DNA from: Gemmiger sp. An194
GTDB taxonomy: Bacteria; Bacillota; Clostridia; Oscillospirales; Ruminococcaceae
DNA length: 64,000 nt
Assembly (NCBI RefSeq): GCF_002160145.1
Contig: NZ_NFKA01000001.1
Span: 124,001 to 188,000 of the forward strand
Direction: 5' to 3'
Part shown: piece after piece, positions 31,077 to 38,649 of the stretch
How the letters are laid out: each line of letters opens with the position of its first letter
Position numbering within the stretch: position 1 is the first letter of the stretch
Translations under genes and position numbers: made by a program
The notes under the pieces: model-generated
Told to the model about the DNA's origin: nothing
The model's input: the letters and a program-made list of their open reading frames with translations, nothing else
Databases searched by the model: none

Positions 31077-31922
31077 TCAGCGTCCGGCGTCTTTGTCCAA
31101 AGCGGATTGCACGGCTTCGTCTCCACCGGCACGGGTCAGATTGTCAAAGCCAACAATTCCGGCAAGAGAAAGAGAAAAGCGGCAGATGTCTCCGTTCTCC
31201 AGTGTAACCCACACCGAGGAAGCCCGATCATTGGGAAACTCCACAGAAGCGGGTGTGCCCAGATTTGCCGCTTCGCAGAAACCGGAGATCTGATCCGGCC
31301 ACAGTGCTTTGCGCAGCTGATCGTAATTTTCAGGCAGCTCGTCCAGAGCGTCGAAGGGGCCTGCACCGCCGAAATGCAGCACGGAGCCCTGTTCCACATC
31401 CAGATCCAGCGAAACGATGGTCATGTTTCTGGCATGCTGCTTATAGAGCGCTTCCGGTTTTTTGTTTTCGTATCGTTCTTTTGGAATTTGGTCATCCGCC
31501 AGCAAACGGGTGCTGGGCAGCGTGGTCTGGATGTGCGCCACCGTCTGCTGATCATAGGAAAAGGGAGAGCTGTAGTAGTAAAGGATGAATTCCTGATCGG
31601 AAAAATTCTCACCGCAGGCCTGCTCAAAGATGGCAGCTGCCTGGTTGACCAGTGCCTGAGAATCCGGATGCCCGCCCGATGGCGGTGCATAGGTGAAAAG
31701 GGGATCGTGATATTCCCCCTGTGTCATTTCCTCTGTTACATCGAAATAGGTGTAATTCAGTGCCTGAATTGCCTGATCCACCGGGTTGGCGGTGGTGCTG
31801 GCAGCTGCACTCACCGGGTCACTCACCGCCACCGGGGTCTTGCCGGGAGCAGAGCAGGCGGAAAAGCCGGTCAGGGCCAGGGCGGCCGTCAGGCTGAGAG
31901 CAATGGGGCGAAGATTCATCAT
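31077..31922 (-). CDS. Hypothetical lipoprotein B (paralogous leader to A)
   Basis: 281 residues starting MMN after AAGGAGG; lipobox GFSAC (Cys23), then SAPGKTPVAVSDPVSA as in lipoprotein A. The mature domain is of similar size and opens with a comparable YFDVTEEM segment, then diverges. No family is recognised. A hairpin (31941-31964) and direct repeats that may bind the adjacent response regulator lie between its start and the kinase gene. Confidence 0.7.
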   Translation of the reverse strand: MMNLRPIALSLTAALALTGFSACSAPGKTPVAVSDPVSAAASTTANPVDQAIQALNYTYFDVTEEMTQGEYHDPLFTYAPPSGGHPDSQALVNQAAAIFEQACGENFSDQEFILYYYSSPFSYDQQTVAHIQTTLPSTRLLADDQIPKERYENKKPEALYKQHARNMTIVSLDLDVEQGSVLHFGGAGPFDALDELPENYDQLRKALWPDQISGFCEAANLGTPASVEFPNDRASSVWVTLENGDICRFSLSLAGIVGFDNLTRAGGDEAVQSALDKDAGR

Positions 31923-32016
31923 AACATCCTCCTTGGCGCGGCCGGGGGTGGAAGACCCCGGCCTGTTTTCTGGCTTTAGCTTACGCCCTGCCTGTTGCCG
32001 CAAAAGGTGCGGGGTG

Positions 32017-32053
32017 TTGCGAAGCGGTAAAAACTTATTGCGAAGTTGTAAAA
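32017..32053 (-). promoter_or_regulatory. 21-bp spaced direct repeats at the kinase stop codon (possible response-regulator sites)
   Basis: On the plus strand TTGCGAAGCGGTAAAA (32017-32032) and TTGCGAAGTTGTAAAA (32038-32053) lie 21 bases apart, two helical turns. Read on the minus strand they form roughly 11-base direct repeats (ACAACTTCGCA and relatives), as bound by OmpR/PhoB-type regulators. A related box overlaps the regulator gene's own -35. Confidence 0.5.
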
Positions 32054-33450
32054 GTCACCGTGGCCCGGGTGCCCCGGCCCGGCTGGCTTTCGAATTCCAG
32101 CTGCGCGCCGTGGCGGCGTGCGATGGCAAAGCAGAGCGAAAGCCCCAGCCCGGCCCCGCCTTCGGCCCGGCTGCGGGCCTTGTCCGCCCGGTAGAAGGGC
32201 TCGCCCAGGTGGGCCAGCGTCTCCCGGTCCATGCCCCGGCCGTCGTCGGTCACCACGAACAGCACCCGGCCCGGCGCACGGTGGGCCAGCAGCCGCACCC
32301 GGCCCCCGGCAGGGCAGGCCTTTACTCCGTTGTCGCACAGGTTGACCAGCAGGCTTTCCAGCAGCACCTCGTCGGCCGAAAACTCCACCGGGCCGTCGGG
32401 AGGCAGCACCGCGAAGTCCACCTGACGGGCCCGGGCCTTGGGGCCGATGGTGTGCTCCACCCGGCGCAGCAGGTCTGCTGCATCCACCGGGGCCAGCTCC
32501 AGCGGCTCGCTGCGCAGCACGCTCAGCTTCAGAAGCTGCTGGCTCAGCGCCAGCACCCGTCGGCTCTCGAACAGGATGGTATCGGTGGCCTCCATCAGCT
32601 CCTCCGGGTCCATCTGGGCCCGCTGCATGGTCTCGGCCCAGCCGCCGATGGCGGTGAGCGGGGTGCGCATCTCGTGGGCCAGATTGTCGATCAGCTGCTG
32701 CTTCTGGCTGGCGGCGGTCTCCAGCTGGTCGATCTTGTGCTGCACCTGGCCTGCCATCTGGTTCATGGCACGGCCCAGCTCGCCCACCTCGTCCCGCCGC
32801 TGGTCCGGCGCGCGGGCGGCAAGATCGCCCGCCGCAATGGCTCGGGCGGTGCCGGTCACCTGAGCCAGCGGCCGATACATCCGGGCAAGCACCAGATACA
32901 AGGCGATGGCAAACACCCCGCTCACCACTCCGCCGATGATGAGAAACAGCAGCCGGATGCGGGCCCACTCCTGATAAAACCCCTCCATGGGGAAGGCGCA
33001 GGTGACGATGGTATCCGGCGAGACGGTGGCAAGCCGGGAGGAGACAAACAGCTGCCGCCCCTCTTCGGTGGGCAGCACCAGATAGACCCGCTGGCCCTCG
33101 GGGACCTCCGGCCGGGTGCGCCCGCCTTCTACGGCGGGCAGGGTGAAATAGATCACAGCGCCGTTTTCCGCCACCTCCAGCGGGATGCCGCCGCCCGCGT
33201 ACTGGGTGGCGTAGTATTCATACAGATTGGGCAGTGCCGCCGGACGGGAGGCCGCCACGGCCCGGGCATCCTGCACAAGGCTCTGCATCAGGTATTGCTG
33301 CTGGGCCAGAGCCTCGTTTACCGTGGAGGAAAAGTTCTGCCGCTGGCCCAGGCTGAACACTGCCCCGATGCTGCCCGCAAGGCAGCAGAGAAACAGCGCC
33401 AGAGTGGCCAGATAGGTCTTCTGCCAGTATTTCAAAGTGAGCCGTTTCAT
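32035..33450 (-). CDS. Sensor histidine kinase
   Basis: 471 residues: first membrane helix (about 13-33), extracellular sensor of about 130 residues, second helix (about 168-192), HAMP, H-box NLAHEMRTPLTAIGGW (His about 258), N-box NLCDNGVKAC, then DDGRGMD and GGAGLGLSLCFAIARRHG. The Asn-box and G-boxes are intact, so it should be active. It lies 11 bases after its response regulator gene. The stop codon sits inside a 21-bp duplication. Confidence 0.9.
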   Translation of the reverse strand: MKRLTLKYWQKTYLATLALFLCCLAGSIGAVFSLGQRQNFSSTVNEALAQQQYLMQSLVQDARAVAASRPAALPNLYEYYATQYAGGGIPLEVAENGAVIYFTLPAVEGGRTRPEVPEGQRVYLVLPTEEGRQLFVSSRLATVSPDTIVTCAFPMEGFYQEWARIRLLFLIIGGVVSGVFAIALYLVLARMYRPLAQVTGTARAIAAGDLAARAPDQRRDEVGELGRAMNQMAGQVQHKIDQLETAASQKQQLIDNLAHEMRTPLTAIGGWAETMQRAQMDPEELMEATDTILFESRRVLALSQQLLKLSVLRSEPLELAPVDAADLLRRVEHTIGPKARARQVDFAVLPPDGPVEFSADEVLLESLLVNLCDNGVKACPAGGRVRLLAHRAPGRVLFVVTDDGRGMDRETLAHLGEPFYRADKARSRAEGGAGLGLSLCFAIARRHGAQLEFESQPGRGTRATVTFTTSQ

Positions 33451-33461
33451 AAAAGCCCCTT

Positions 33462-34115
33462 TCAGCGGGTGCTGAGCCGGTAGCCCAGCTTGTAAACGGT
33501 CTGGATGCGCCCTTCCAGCTCCAGCTTTTTACGCAGCCGCTGGATGTGGGCATCCACCGTGCGGCTTTCGCCCTCATAGTCGTAGCCCCAGGCCAGGTTC
33601 AGCAGCTTTTCTCGGCTGAGAGCCAGGTTCCGGTTGGTGATGAGCACCTCCAGCAGGCTGTATTCCTGAGGCGTGAGGGGCACTTCCTCTTCGCGAAGAA
33701 AGACCCGGTGGGCGTCCAGATCCACCCGAAGCTCGTCCAGCGTGAAGGTGCGGGCGGATTTGCCGCCCCGCCGCAGCACGATCTCCACCCGGGCCAGCAG
33801 TTCCAGCACCTCGAAGGGCTTCACGATGTAGTCCTCCGCGCCAAGGCCCAGCCCCTGCAGCTTGTCCGACAGGCTGGTCTTGGCGGTCACGAAGATCACC
33901 GGCAGCCCGGCGGGCAGCTGGGCTTTTACGGCAAAGCCGTCCAGCCCGGGGAGCATCACGTCCAGCAGCACCAGATCGAAGGCCTGGCTCTGGGCCAGCT
34001 CCAGCGCCTCGGGCCCGGTGAAGGCCTGGGCGCAGCTGTGGCCCACCAGCTTTAAATTGGAGCGGATCAGATTGTTGATGGCGGTTTCGTCTTCGGCAAT
34101 GAGAATGTGTGCCAT
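33462..34115 (-). CDS. OmpR-family response regulator
   Basis: 217 residues from the ATG at 34115 (GGGAG upstream). Receiver domain AHILIAEDETAINNLIRSNL with the phospho-acceptor Asp near 51 (LVLLDVMLPGLDGF), then a winged helix ending in RTVDAHIQRLRKKLELEGR and TVYKLGYRLSTR. It forms an operon with the kinase. A box similar to those in front of the lipoprotein genes overlaps its own -35, suggesting autoregulation. Confidence 0.92.
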   Translation of the reverse strand: MAHILIAEDETAINNLIRSNLKLVGHSCAQAFTGPEALELAQSQAFDLVLLDVMLPGLDGFAVKAQLPAGLPVIFVTAKTSLSDKLQGLGLGAEDYIVKPFEVLELLARVEIVLRRGGKSARTFTLDELRVDLDAHRVFLREEEVPLTPQEYSLLEVLITNRNLALSREKLLNLAWGYDYEGESRTVDAHIQRLRKKLELEGRIQTVYKLGYRLSTR

Positions 34116-34169
34116 GGAGCGTTTCTCCCTTTCTGTGCCCGGCCGGGGCGGTGTTGTTTCTGCCTTTAT

Positions 34170-34200
34170 ATTATAAAGAACTTGTTGCGAACTTGTCATG
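34170..34200 (-). promoter_or_regulatory. Promoter and putative autoregulatory box of the two-component operon
   Basis: On the minus strand ATGACA (34194-34199), 18-base spacer, TATAAT (34170-34175). The stretch ACAAGTTCGCAACAAGTTC holds an 8-base direct repeat at 11-base spacing and resembles the repeats at 32017-32053. Confidence 0.6.
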
Positions 34201-34244
34201 GCTTTGGTCAAAATACCGAATTTGTGCCAAACAAATAACGATGG

Positions 34245-34273
34245 TCGACACGGCGGTGCAATCGTGCTATACT
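34245..34273 (+). promoter_or_regulatory. Promoter of the MATE gene
   Basis: TCGACA (34245-34250), 17-base spacer, TATACT (34268-34273) with TG upstream. Confidence 0.75.
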
Positions 34274-34345
34274 GTTGTGGCTTTCAAGTGTTTTTATGAG
34301 GGCCGCGGCCCCCGGGAGTGAATTTCAGAAAAGAGGTTTTGTGAT

Positions 34346-35725
34346 ATGTCGCGTTCCGTCAGCGCGGAAAATCAGATCACGCAGGGTGTGATCTGGAAGC
34401 AGATCCTTGTGTTCTTTTTCCCCATCCTGTTTGGCACCTTCTTCCAGCAGCTGTATAACACCTTCGATGCGGTCATCGTGGGGCAGTTCGTGGGCAAGCA
34501 GGCGCTGGCCGCGGTGGGCGGCGGCGCCAGCAATTTGGTGAACATTGTGGTGAACCTGTTCACCGGCGTGGCAGCCGGTACCACTGTGGTGGTGGCCCAG
34601 GGTGTGGGCGCCCGGGACCCGCAGCGGGTACAGAAAACAGTGCACACCTCGGTGGCCATGTCGCTGGCGGGCGGTCTGCTTTTCACGGTCCTGGGTATCC
34701 TGGCGGCCCGGCCCGCGCTGGAGCTTATGGGCACCCCGGCGGATGTGATGGAATACGCGGTGCAGTATCTGATCGCCTACTGCCTGGGCATGATCCCCTC
34801 GTTCTTTTATAATGTGGGCGCGGGCATCCTGCGCGCGGTGGGCGACACCAAGCGCCCGCTGTACTTTTTGATCGTGGCCTGCCTGGTGAACATCGTGCTG
34901 GACATCCTGTTTGTGGCGGTGATGGGTCTGGGCGCGCTGGGCGCGGGCCTTGCCACCATGATCTCCCAGTGGGTGAGCGCCGCGCTGGTTTATCTCTCCC
35001 TTTCCGGAACCCAGGCCATCTATCGGTTGGATAAAACCCAGCTGGGCTTTGATCGGGCCAGCCTGGGCCGGGTGCTGCAGGTGGGCATTCCGGCGGGCAT
35101 TCAGGGCAACATGTATGCCATTTCCAACGTGATTCTGCAAAGCTGCATCAACTCCTTCGGCACCGATACGGTGGCCGCCTGGACCAGCTTTTCCAAGGTG
35201 GACGGCTTCTTCTGGATGATTAGCGGCGCTTACGGCATTGCCATCACCACCTTTGCGGGCCAGAACTACGGTGCGGGACTGTACAACCGGGTGCGCAAGA
35301 GCGTGAATGTCTGCCTTGCCATGAACGCGGCCACTGCCGTGGGGCTGAGTGCCATCATGCTGAGCTGCGCCGAGCTGCTGCTGCGGCTGTTCACCCAGGA
35401 CGAGACGGTGCTGGAAATTGCCGTCACGCTGTGTTGGCATCTGATGCCCTGCTATGTGACCTTCGTGTGCATCGAGATTTTGTCCGGTGCCATCCGCGGC
35501 TGCGGTCAGGCACTGATTCCCATGATCCTCACCGGCAGCGGCGTGTGCGGACTGCGGATTTTGTGGGTGATTTTTGTGGTGCCGCTCAAGCGGGATATTC
35601 TGACGGTGGCGGTCAGCTACCCGGTGAGCTGGGTCATCACCAGCATCTGCTTTGTGATCTATTACAAGTGCGGCAAATGGCTGCCCAAGGAGGACCGACA
35701 GCCTGCGACCTCCGCTGAGGCCTGA
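34346..35725 (+). CDS. MATE-family efflux transporter
   Basis: 459 residues, twelve hydrophobic segments in two homologous bundles. The N-terminal half has FGTFFQQLYNTFDAVIVG and the family's GALGAGLAT; the C-terminal half repeats it with AWTSFSKVDGFFWMISGAYG and GAIRGCGQALIP. It is of the DinF/NorM-like type and should export cationic drugs or metabolites using Na+ or H+. A good promoter and a terminator make it a single-gene unit; no regulator gene is adjacent except the diverging two-component operon. Confidence 0.9.
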   Translation: MSRSVSAENQITQGVIWKQILVFFFPILFGTFFQQLYNTFDAVIVGQFVGKQALAAVGGGASNLVNIVVNLFTGVAAGTTVVVAQGVGARDPQRVQKTVHTSVAMSLAGGLLFTVLGILAARPALELMGTPADVMEYAVQYLIAYCLGMIPSFFYNVGAGILRAVGDTKRPLYFLIVACLVNIVLDILFVAVMGLGALGAGLATMISQWVSAALVYLSLSGTQAIYRLDKTQLGFDRASLGRVLQVGIPAGIQGNMYAISNVILQSCINSFGTDTVAAWTSFSKVDGFFWMISGAYGIAITTFAGQNYGAGLYNRVRKSVNVCLAMNAATAVGLSAIMLSCAELLLRLFTQDETVLEIAVTLCWHLMPCYVTFVCIEILSGAIRGCGQALIPMILTGSGVCGLRILWVIFVVPLKRDILTVAVSYPVSWVITSICFVIYYKCGKWLPKEDRQPATSAEA

Positions 35726-35750
35726 TTGCAAGAGCAAATCAAGAGTAAAT

Positions 35751-35785
35751 AAAAAAGAGGAAGCCTGACGGGCTTCCTCTTTTTT
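35751..35785. terminator. Bidirectional terminator between MATE and metQ genes
   Basis: AAAAAAGAGGAAGCC pairs with GGCTTCCTCTTTTTT, loop TGACG. Confidence 0.9.
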
Positions 35786-35814
35786 GCTTGCTTGCGTTTT
35801 GGGGGATGGGGGAG

Positions 35815-36648
35815 TTATTTGCTGAACACGCTCAGATCGGCGGTCTTGCCCGGGTAGATGCCCATGGGCTCGTAGTGGGGGGTGACCACGCTCACGATGT
35901 GGGTGCCCTGCTCGGCGTTGAAGTCATCCAGATAGGGCTGATGCTGGAAGTAGTTGGCATCCAGGCTGCCGTCCTCCACGGCGGTGTTGGGCATCACGTA
36001 GTCGTCGAATTCCACAATCTCCAGGGTCACGTTGTGCTCGGCCAGGATGGGAGCGGCGTACTCCAGAATCTCGGCGTGGGGGCTGGGGGAAGCGCCCACC
36101 TTCAGGGTGACGGGCTCGGCAATTTCGGGAATGGTCAGCTCCTCAGCGCCCATGGGCATCACCACACCGTTGTAATTGGCGGCGATCCAGTCCTGCACGT
36201 CCTGGCTCATGAGCACAGCGGCCAGCGCCTGGATGGCGGGCTCGGTCTCCCGGCCCTCCTTCACGGCCAGAATGTTGCCGAAGGTCTGGGCGGCCACGCT
36301 CTCGGCGTCCTCGCTCACCAGAACGGTGTCGCCGATGCCGGCGCCGGAGGCATAGTTGCCGTTGATGACCGCGAAGTCCAGATCAGGCAGGCTGCTGGGC
36401 AGGGCCGCGGCCTCCATGGGGACGATTTCCACGTTGTAGGGGTTTTCGGCGATGTCCCGCTCGGTGGCCTCCAGGCCAACGCCCTCGGTCAGGGTCAGGA
36501 TGCCCTGGGCCTGCAGCAGCTGCAGAGCGCGGCCGCCGTTGGTGGCGTCTGCCGGGATGCCAATCTTGTAGCCGCCGGATTTGCCGCCGCAGGCGGCCAG
36601 GCTCACGGCCAGCACGGCGCACAGAGCCAGAGAAATCAGTTTTTTCAT
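35815..36648 (-). CDS. metQ: Methionine-binding lipoprotein MetQ (NlpA family), circularly permuted
   Basis: The ATG at 36648 follows GAGGAG; 277 residues with a lipobox LAAC (Cys20). Every MetQ segment is present, but the order is swapped. Residues about 27-170 match the normal C-terminal half (KIGIPADATNGGRALQLLQ, then AENPYNVEIVPMEAAALP and AVINGNYA). Residues about 180-277 match the normal N-terminal half (LKVGASPSPHAEILEYA, then EFDDYVMPN and DANYFQHQPYLDDF). A short linker (about 171-179) joins the old C- and N-termini; the new ends lie at the lobe-connecting hinge. All binding segments are kept, so D/L-methionine capture is plausible. It is the last gene after metN and metI, behind a hairpin. 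Confidence 0.92.
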   Translation of the reverse strand: MKKLISLALCAVLAVSLAACGGKSGGYKIGIPADATNGGRALQLLQAQGILTLTEGVGLEATERDIAENPYNVEIVPMEAAALPSSLPDLDFAVINGNYASGAGIGDTVLVSEDAESVAAQTFGNILAVKEGRETEPAIQALAAVLMSQDVQDWIAANYNGVVMPMGAEELTIPEIAEPVTLKVGASPSPHAEILEYAAPILAEHNVTLEIVEFDDYVMPNTAVEDGSLDANYFQHQPYLDDFNAEQGTHIVSVVTPHYEPMGIYPGKTADLSVFSK

Positions 36649-36690
36649 GGTATACACTCCTCTATGTTGATGGGTTGAAATAAGCGTTGT

Positions 36691-36751
36691 AAAACAAAAA
36701 CAGCACCCGGCTCAAAGCTCGCGCGCCGCCCGAAGCGGGGCGCTGTTTTTT
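36691..36751 (-). terminator. Hairpin between metI and metQ
   Basis: AAAAACAGC (36696-36704) pairs with GCTGTTTTT (36742-36750), with a G/C-rich inner part and T-runs on both sides. It may be a partial terminator that sets the metQ level, or metQ may have a promoter I cannot see. Confidence 0.55.
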
Positions 36752-36761
36752 CAAAAGGGGA

Positions 36762-37430
36762 TCAGCGGTTGCGCTTGTCGGCCTTGCGGGCCAGCAGGTT
36801 GCACACGCTCTGGATGATGCACACCAGAATGACCACCAGAACGATGGTGGCGTACATCACGTCGCTCTGGTAGCGCTGGTAGCCGAAGCGGAAGGCGATG
36901 TTGCCAAGGCCCCCCGCGCCCACCGCGCCGGTCACAGCGGTGTAGCCGAAGATGGTGATGATGGTGATGGACAGGCCCCGCAGCAGGCTGGGCACGCTTT
37001 CCACCAGCAGCACCCGGGTGATGATCTGCCAGTTGGTGGCGCCCATGCAGCGGGCGGCCTCCACCACGCCGGCGTCGATCTCCTCCAGGCTCTGCTCCAC
37101 CATGCGGGCCACAAAGGGCGCCGCCGCGATGGACAGGGGAACGTTGGCGGCGGTTGCACCGATGGAGGTTCCCGCGATCAGCCGGGTGAAGGGGAGAACG
37201 AAGAAGATCAGGATCATGAAGGGAATGCTGCGGAACAGGTTCACGAACCAGCCGAATACCGCGTTGAAGCGGGGGGCGGCCATGATGCCGCCGGATTTTG
37301 TGGTGGTGAGCAGCACGCCCAGGGGCAGGCCGATCAGATAGGCCACCAGAGTGGGAACAAAGGTCATGTAAAGGGTTTCCAGCGTGCCCTCCCACAAAAG
37401 GCTGCCGTACTGTGCGAAAAATTCTGCCAT
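36762..37430 (-). CDS. metI: Methionine ABC transporter permease MetI
   Basis: 222 residues, five membrane helices, normal for MetI. The N-terminal part has GTLETLYMTFVPTLVAYLIGLPLGV; the coupling (EAA-like) motif is EAARCMGATNWQIITRVLL. The end has the typical GAVGAGGLGNIAFRFGYQRY. The ATG at 37430 lies inside the ribosome-site distance of the metN stop (4-base gap), so the two genes are coupled. It forms the membrane channel for methionine import. Confidence 0.95.
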   Translation of the reverse strand: MAEFFAQYGSLLWEGTLETLYMTFVPTLVAYLIGLPLGVLLTTTKSGGIMAAPRFNAVFGWFVNLFRSIPFMILIFFVLPFTRLIAGTSIGATAANVPLSIAAAPFVARMVEQSLEEIDAGVVEAARCMGATNWQIITRVLLVESVPSLLRGLSITIITIFGYTAVTGAVGAGGLGNIAFRFGYQRYQSDVMYATIVLVVILVCIIQSVCNLLARKADKRNR

Positions 37431-37434
37431 GGGT

Positions 37435-38184
37435 TTATTCCTCCTTGCCCAGCAAAAGGCGAGCCACGTCGCTTTGGGGATTTTCAAAAATCTGAGCCGC
37501 GTCGCCCTGCTCCACAAAGCGGCCGCCGTCGATGACCACCATCCGGTTGCAGATGGCCTTGACCACCGCCAGCTCGTGGGTGATGATGATCACCGTCACG
37601 CCCAGCTTTTTGTTGATGGCCTGCAAAAGCTCCAGCACGCTCTTGGTGGTGAGGGGGTCCAGGGCGCTGGTGGGCTCGTCGCACAGCAGCACCTGAGGAT
37701 TGGACGCCAGCGCCCGGGCCAGCGCCACCCGCTGCTTCTGGCCGCCGGAAAGCTGGCTGGGGTAGCTCTGAGCCTTATCCGCAAGGCCAACAAGGTCCAG
37801 CAGCTCGGCCACCCGCTTTTCCACCTCGTCCTTTTTGTAAGGGGTAAGCTTCAGGGGGAAGGCCACGTTCTCGGCCACGGTCTTCTGCATCAACAGGTTG
37901 TAGCCCTGGAACACCACGCCCATCTGGCGGCGGGCCTCCAGCAGCTCCTTACCCTTCAGATGGGCAAGGTCCTTGCCGTTCAGCAGGATCTGGCCCTCGG
38001 TGGGCTTTTCCAAAAGGCACAGGCAGCGCAGCAGGGTGCTTTTGCCCGCGCCGCTCATGCCGATGATGCCGAAGATGTCGCCATCCTGGATGGTGGTGGA
38101 AACATCCCGCAGGGCTTCCACCTTGCTGGCACTTCCCGTAAAGATTTTAGACAGATGTTTGATCTCAAACATGATTGCTTTCAT
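37435..38184 (-). CDS. metN: Methionine ABC transporter ATPase MetN, short form without the NIL domain
   Basis: 249 residues if started at 38184, 245 if at the ATG at 38172; the AAAGGAG site lies close to the first. Walker A is GMSGAGKST, the Q-loop FQGYNLL, the signature LSGGQ and Walker B VLLCDEPTSALD. Typical MetN has about 340 residues, with a C-terminal NIL (ferredoxin-like) domain that binds methionine and shuts off uptake. Here the chain stops right after the ATPase core, so that feedback is missing. Control must come from the T-box leader upstream. Confidence 0.92.
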   Translation of the reverse strand: MKAIMFEIKHLSKIFTGSASKVEALRDVSTTIQDGDIFGIIGMSGAGKSTLLRCLCLLEKPTEGQILLNGKDLAHLKGKELLEARRQMGVVFQGYNLLMQKTVAENVAFPLKLTPYKKDEVEKRVAELLDLVGLADKAQSYPSQLSGGQKQRVALARALASNPQVLLCDEPTSALDPLTTKSVLELLQAINKKLGVTVIIITHELAVVKAICNRMVVIDGGRFVEQGDAAQIFENPQSDVARLLLGKEE

Positions 38185-38220
38185 TCTCTCCTTTGTTCGG
38201 TCCGGCGGTAAAACGGCAAA

Positions 38221-38528
38221 ACAAAAAGGCTGTCGTCCTTGCAACAAAACAAGGACGACAGCCTGTAACAGACTTCGTGGTACCACCTTGATTCACCGGC
38301 CCCTTGCGGGGACAACGGCCTTTCCGGCTGCGGCAGAAATGAACTGATTACAGCCTGACGCTTTAACGGGCGTTCCCGGCGGGCACTTAGAACTCCTGCT
38401 CTTCGCACACGCAGCTCCGAGACCATGTTCAGCTTCCTGTTCCCTGCCCGTTTCCACCGTCGGGGCTCTCTAGTAAGGGTCGATGCCGAAAGCCTACTCT
38501 TCTCTTCTTCGCTTTTGGATGATAGTAT
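38221..38528 (-). promoter_or_regulatory. T-box riboswitch (methionine-type) of the metNIQ operon
   Basis: Read on the minus strand, this leader has stem I marks (AGAGAG, GGTGGAAAC), the sequence GAACATGGTC with a likely AUG specifier (38424-38426), and the T-box core AGGTGGTACCACG (38276-38288). It ends in a terminator stem (GGCTGTCGTCCTT, 38228-38240, with 38251-38263) followed by T5. Uncharged tRNA-Met should bind the specifier and T-box and favour the antiterminator. The AUG reading agrees with the methionine genes that follow. Confidence 0.9.
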
Positions 38529-38534
38529 GCGTTT

Positions 38535-38563
38535 ATGATACCGTCGAATTTACGGTTTGTCAA
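38535..38563 (-). promoter_or_regulatory. Promoter of the metNIQ operon
   Basis: On the minus strand TTGACA (38558-38563), 17-base spacer, TATCAT (38535-38540); transcription starts near 38528, just before the T-box stem I. Confidence 0.85.
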
Positions 38564-38649
38564 GCACTTTTTTGCACGATTTGACGAGGAATGCAAAAAA
38601 ACGCCCCGCTTTTCGGCAAAAAAGCGGAGCGCAGAATCACAATTTGTGA

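Noticed and set aside
35815-36648. Two separate genes or a frameshift as the reason for the swapped MetQ halves
   Set aside because: The frame is continuous with no internal stop, one signal peptide and one linker; both halves are full and not duplicated.
38185-38649. A tRNA gene in the 465-base gap before metN
   Set aside because: The folded sequence is explained by T-box stem I, the T-box core and a terminator; no cloverleaf with a TTCGA loop and CCA-type end was found.
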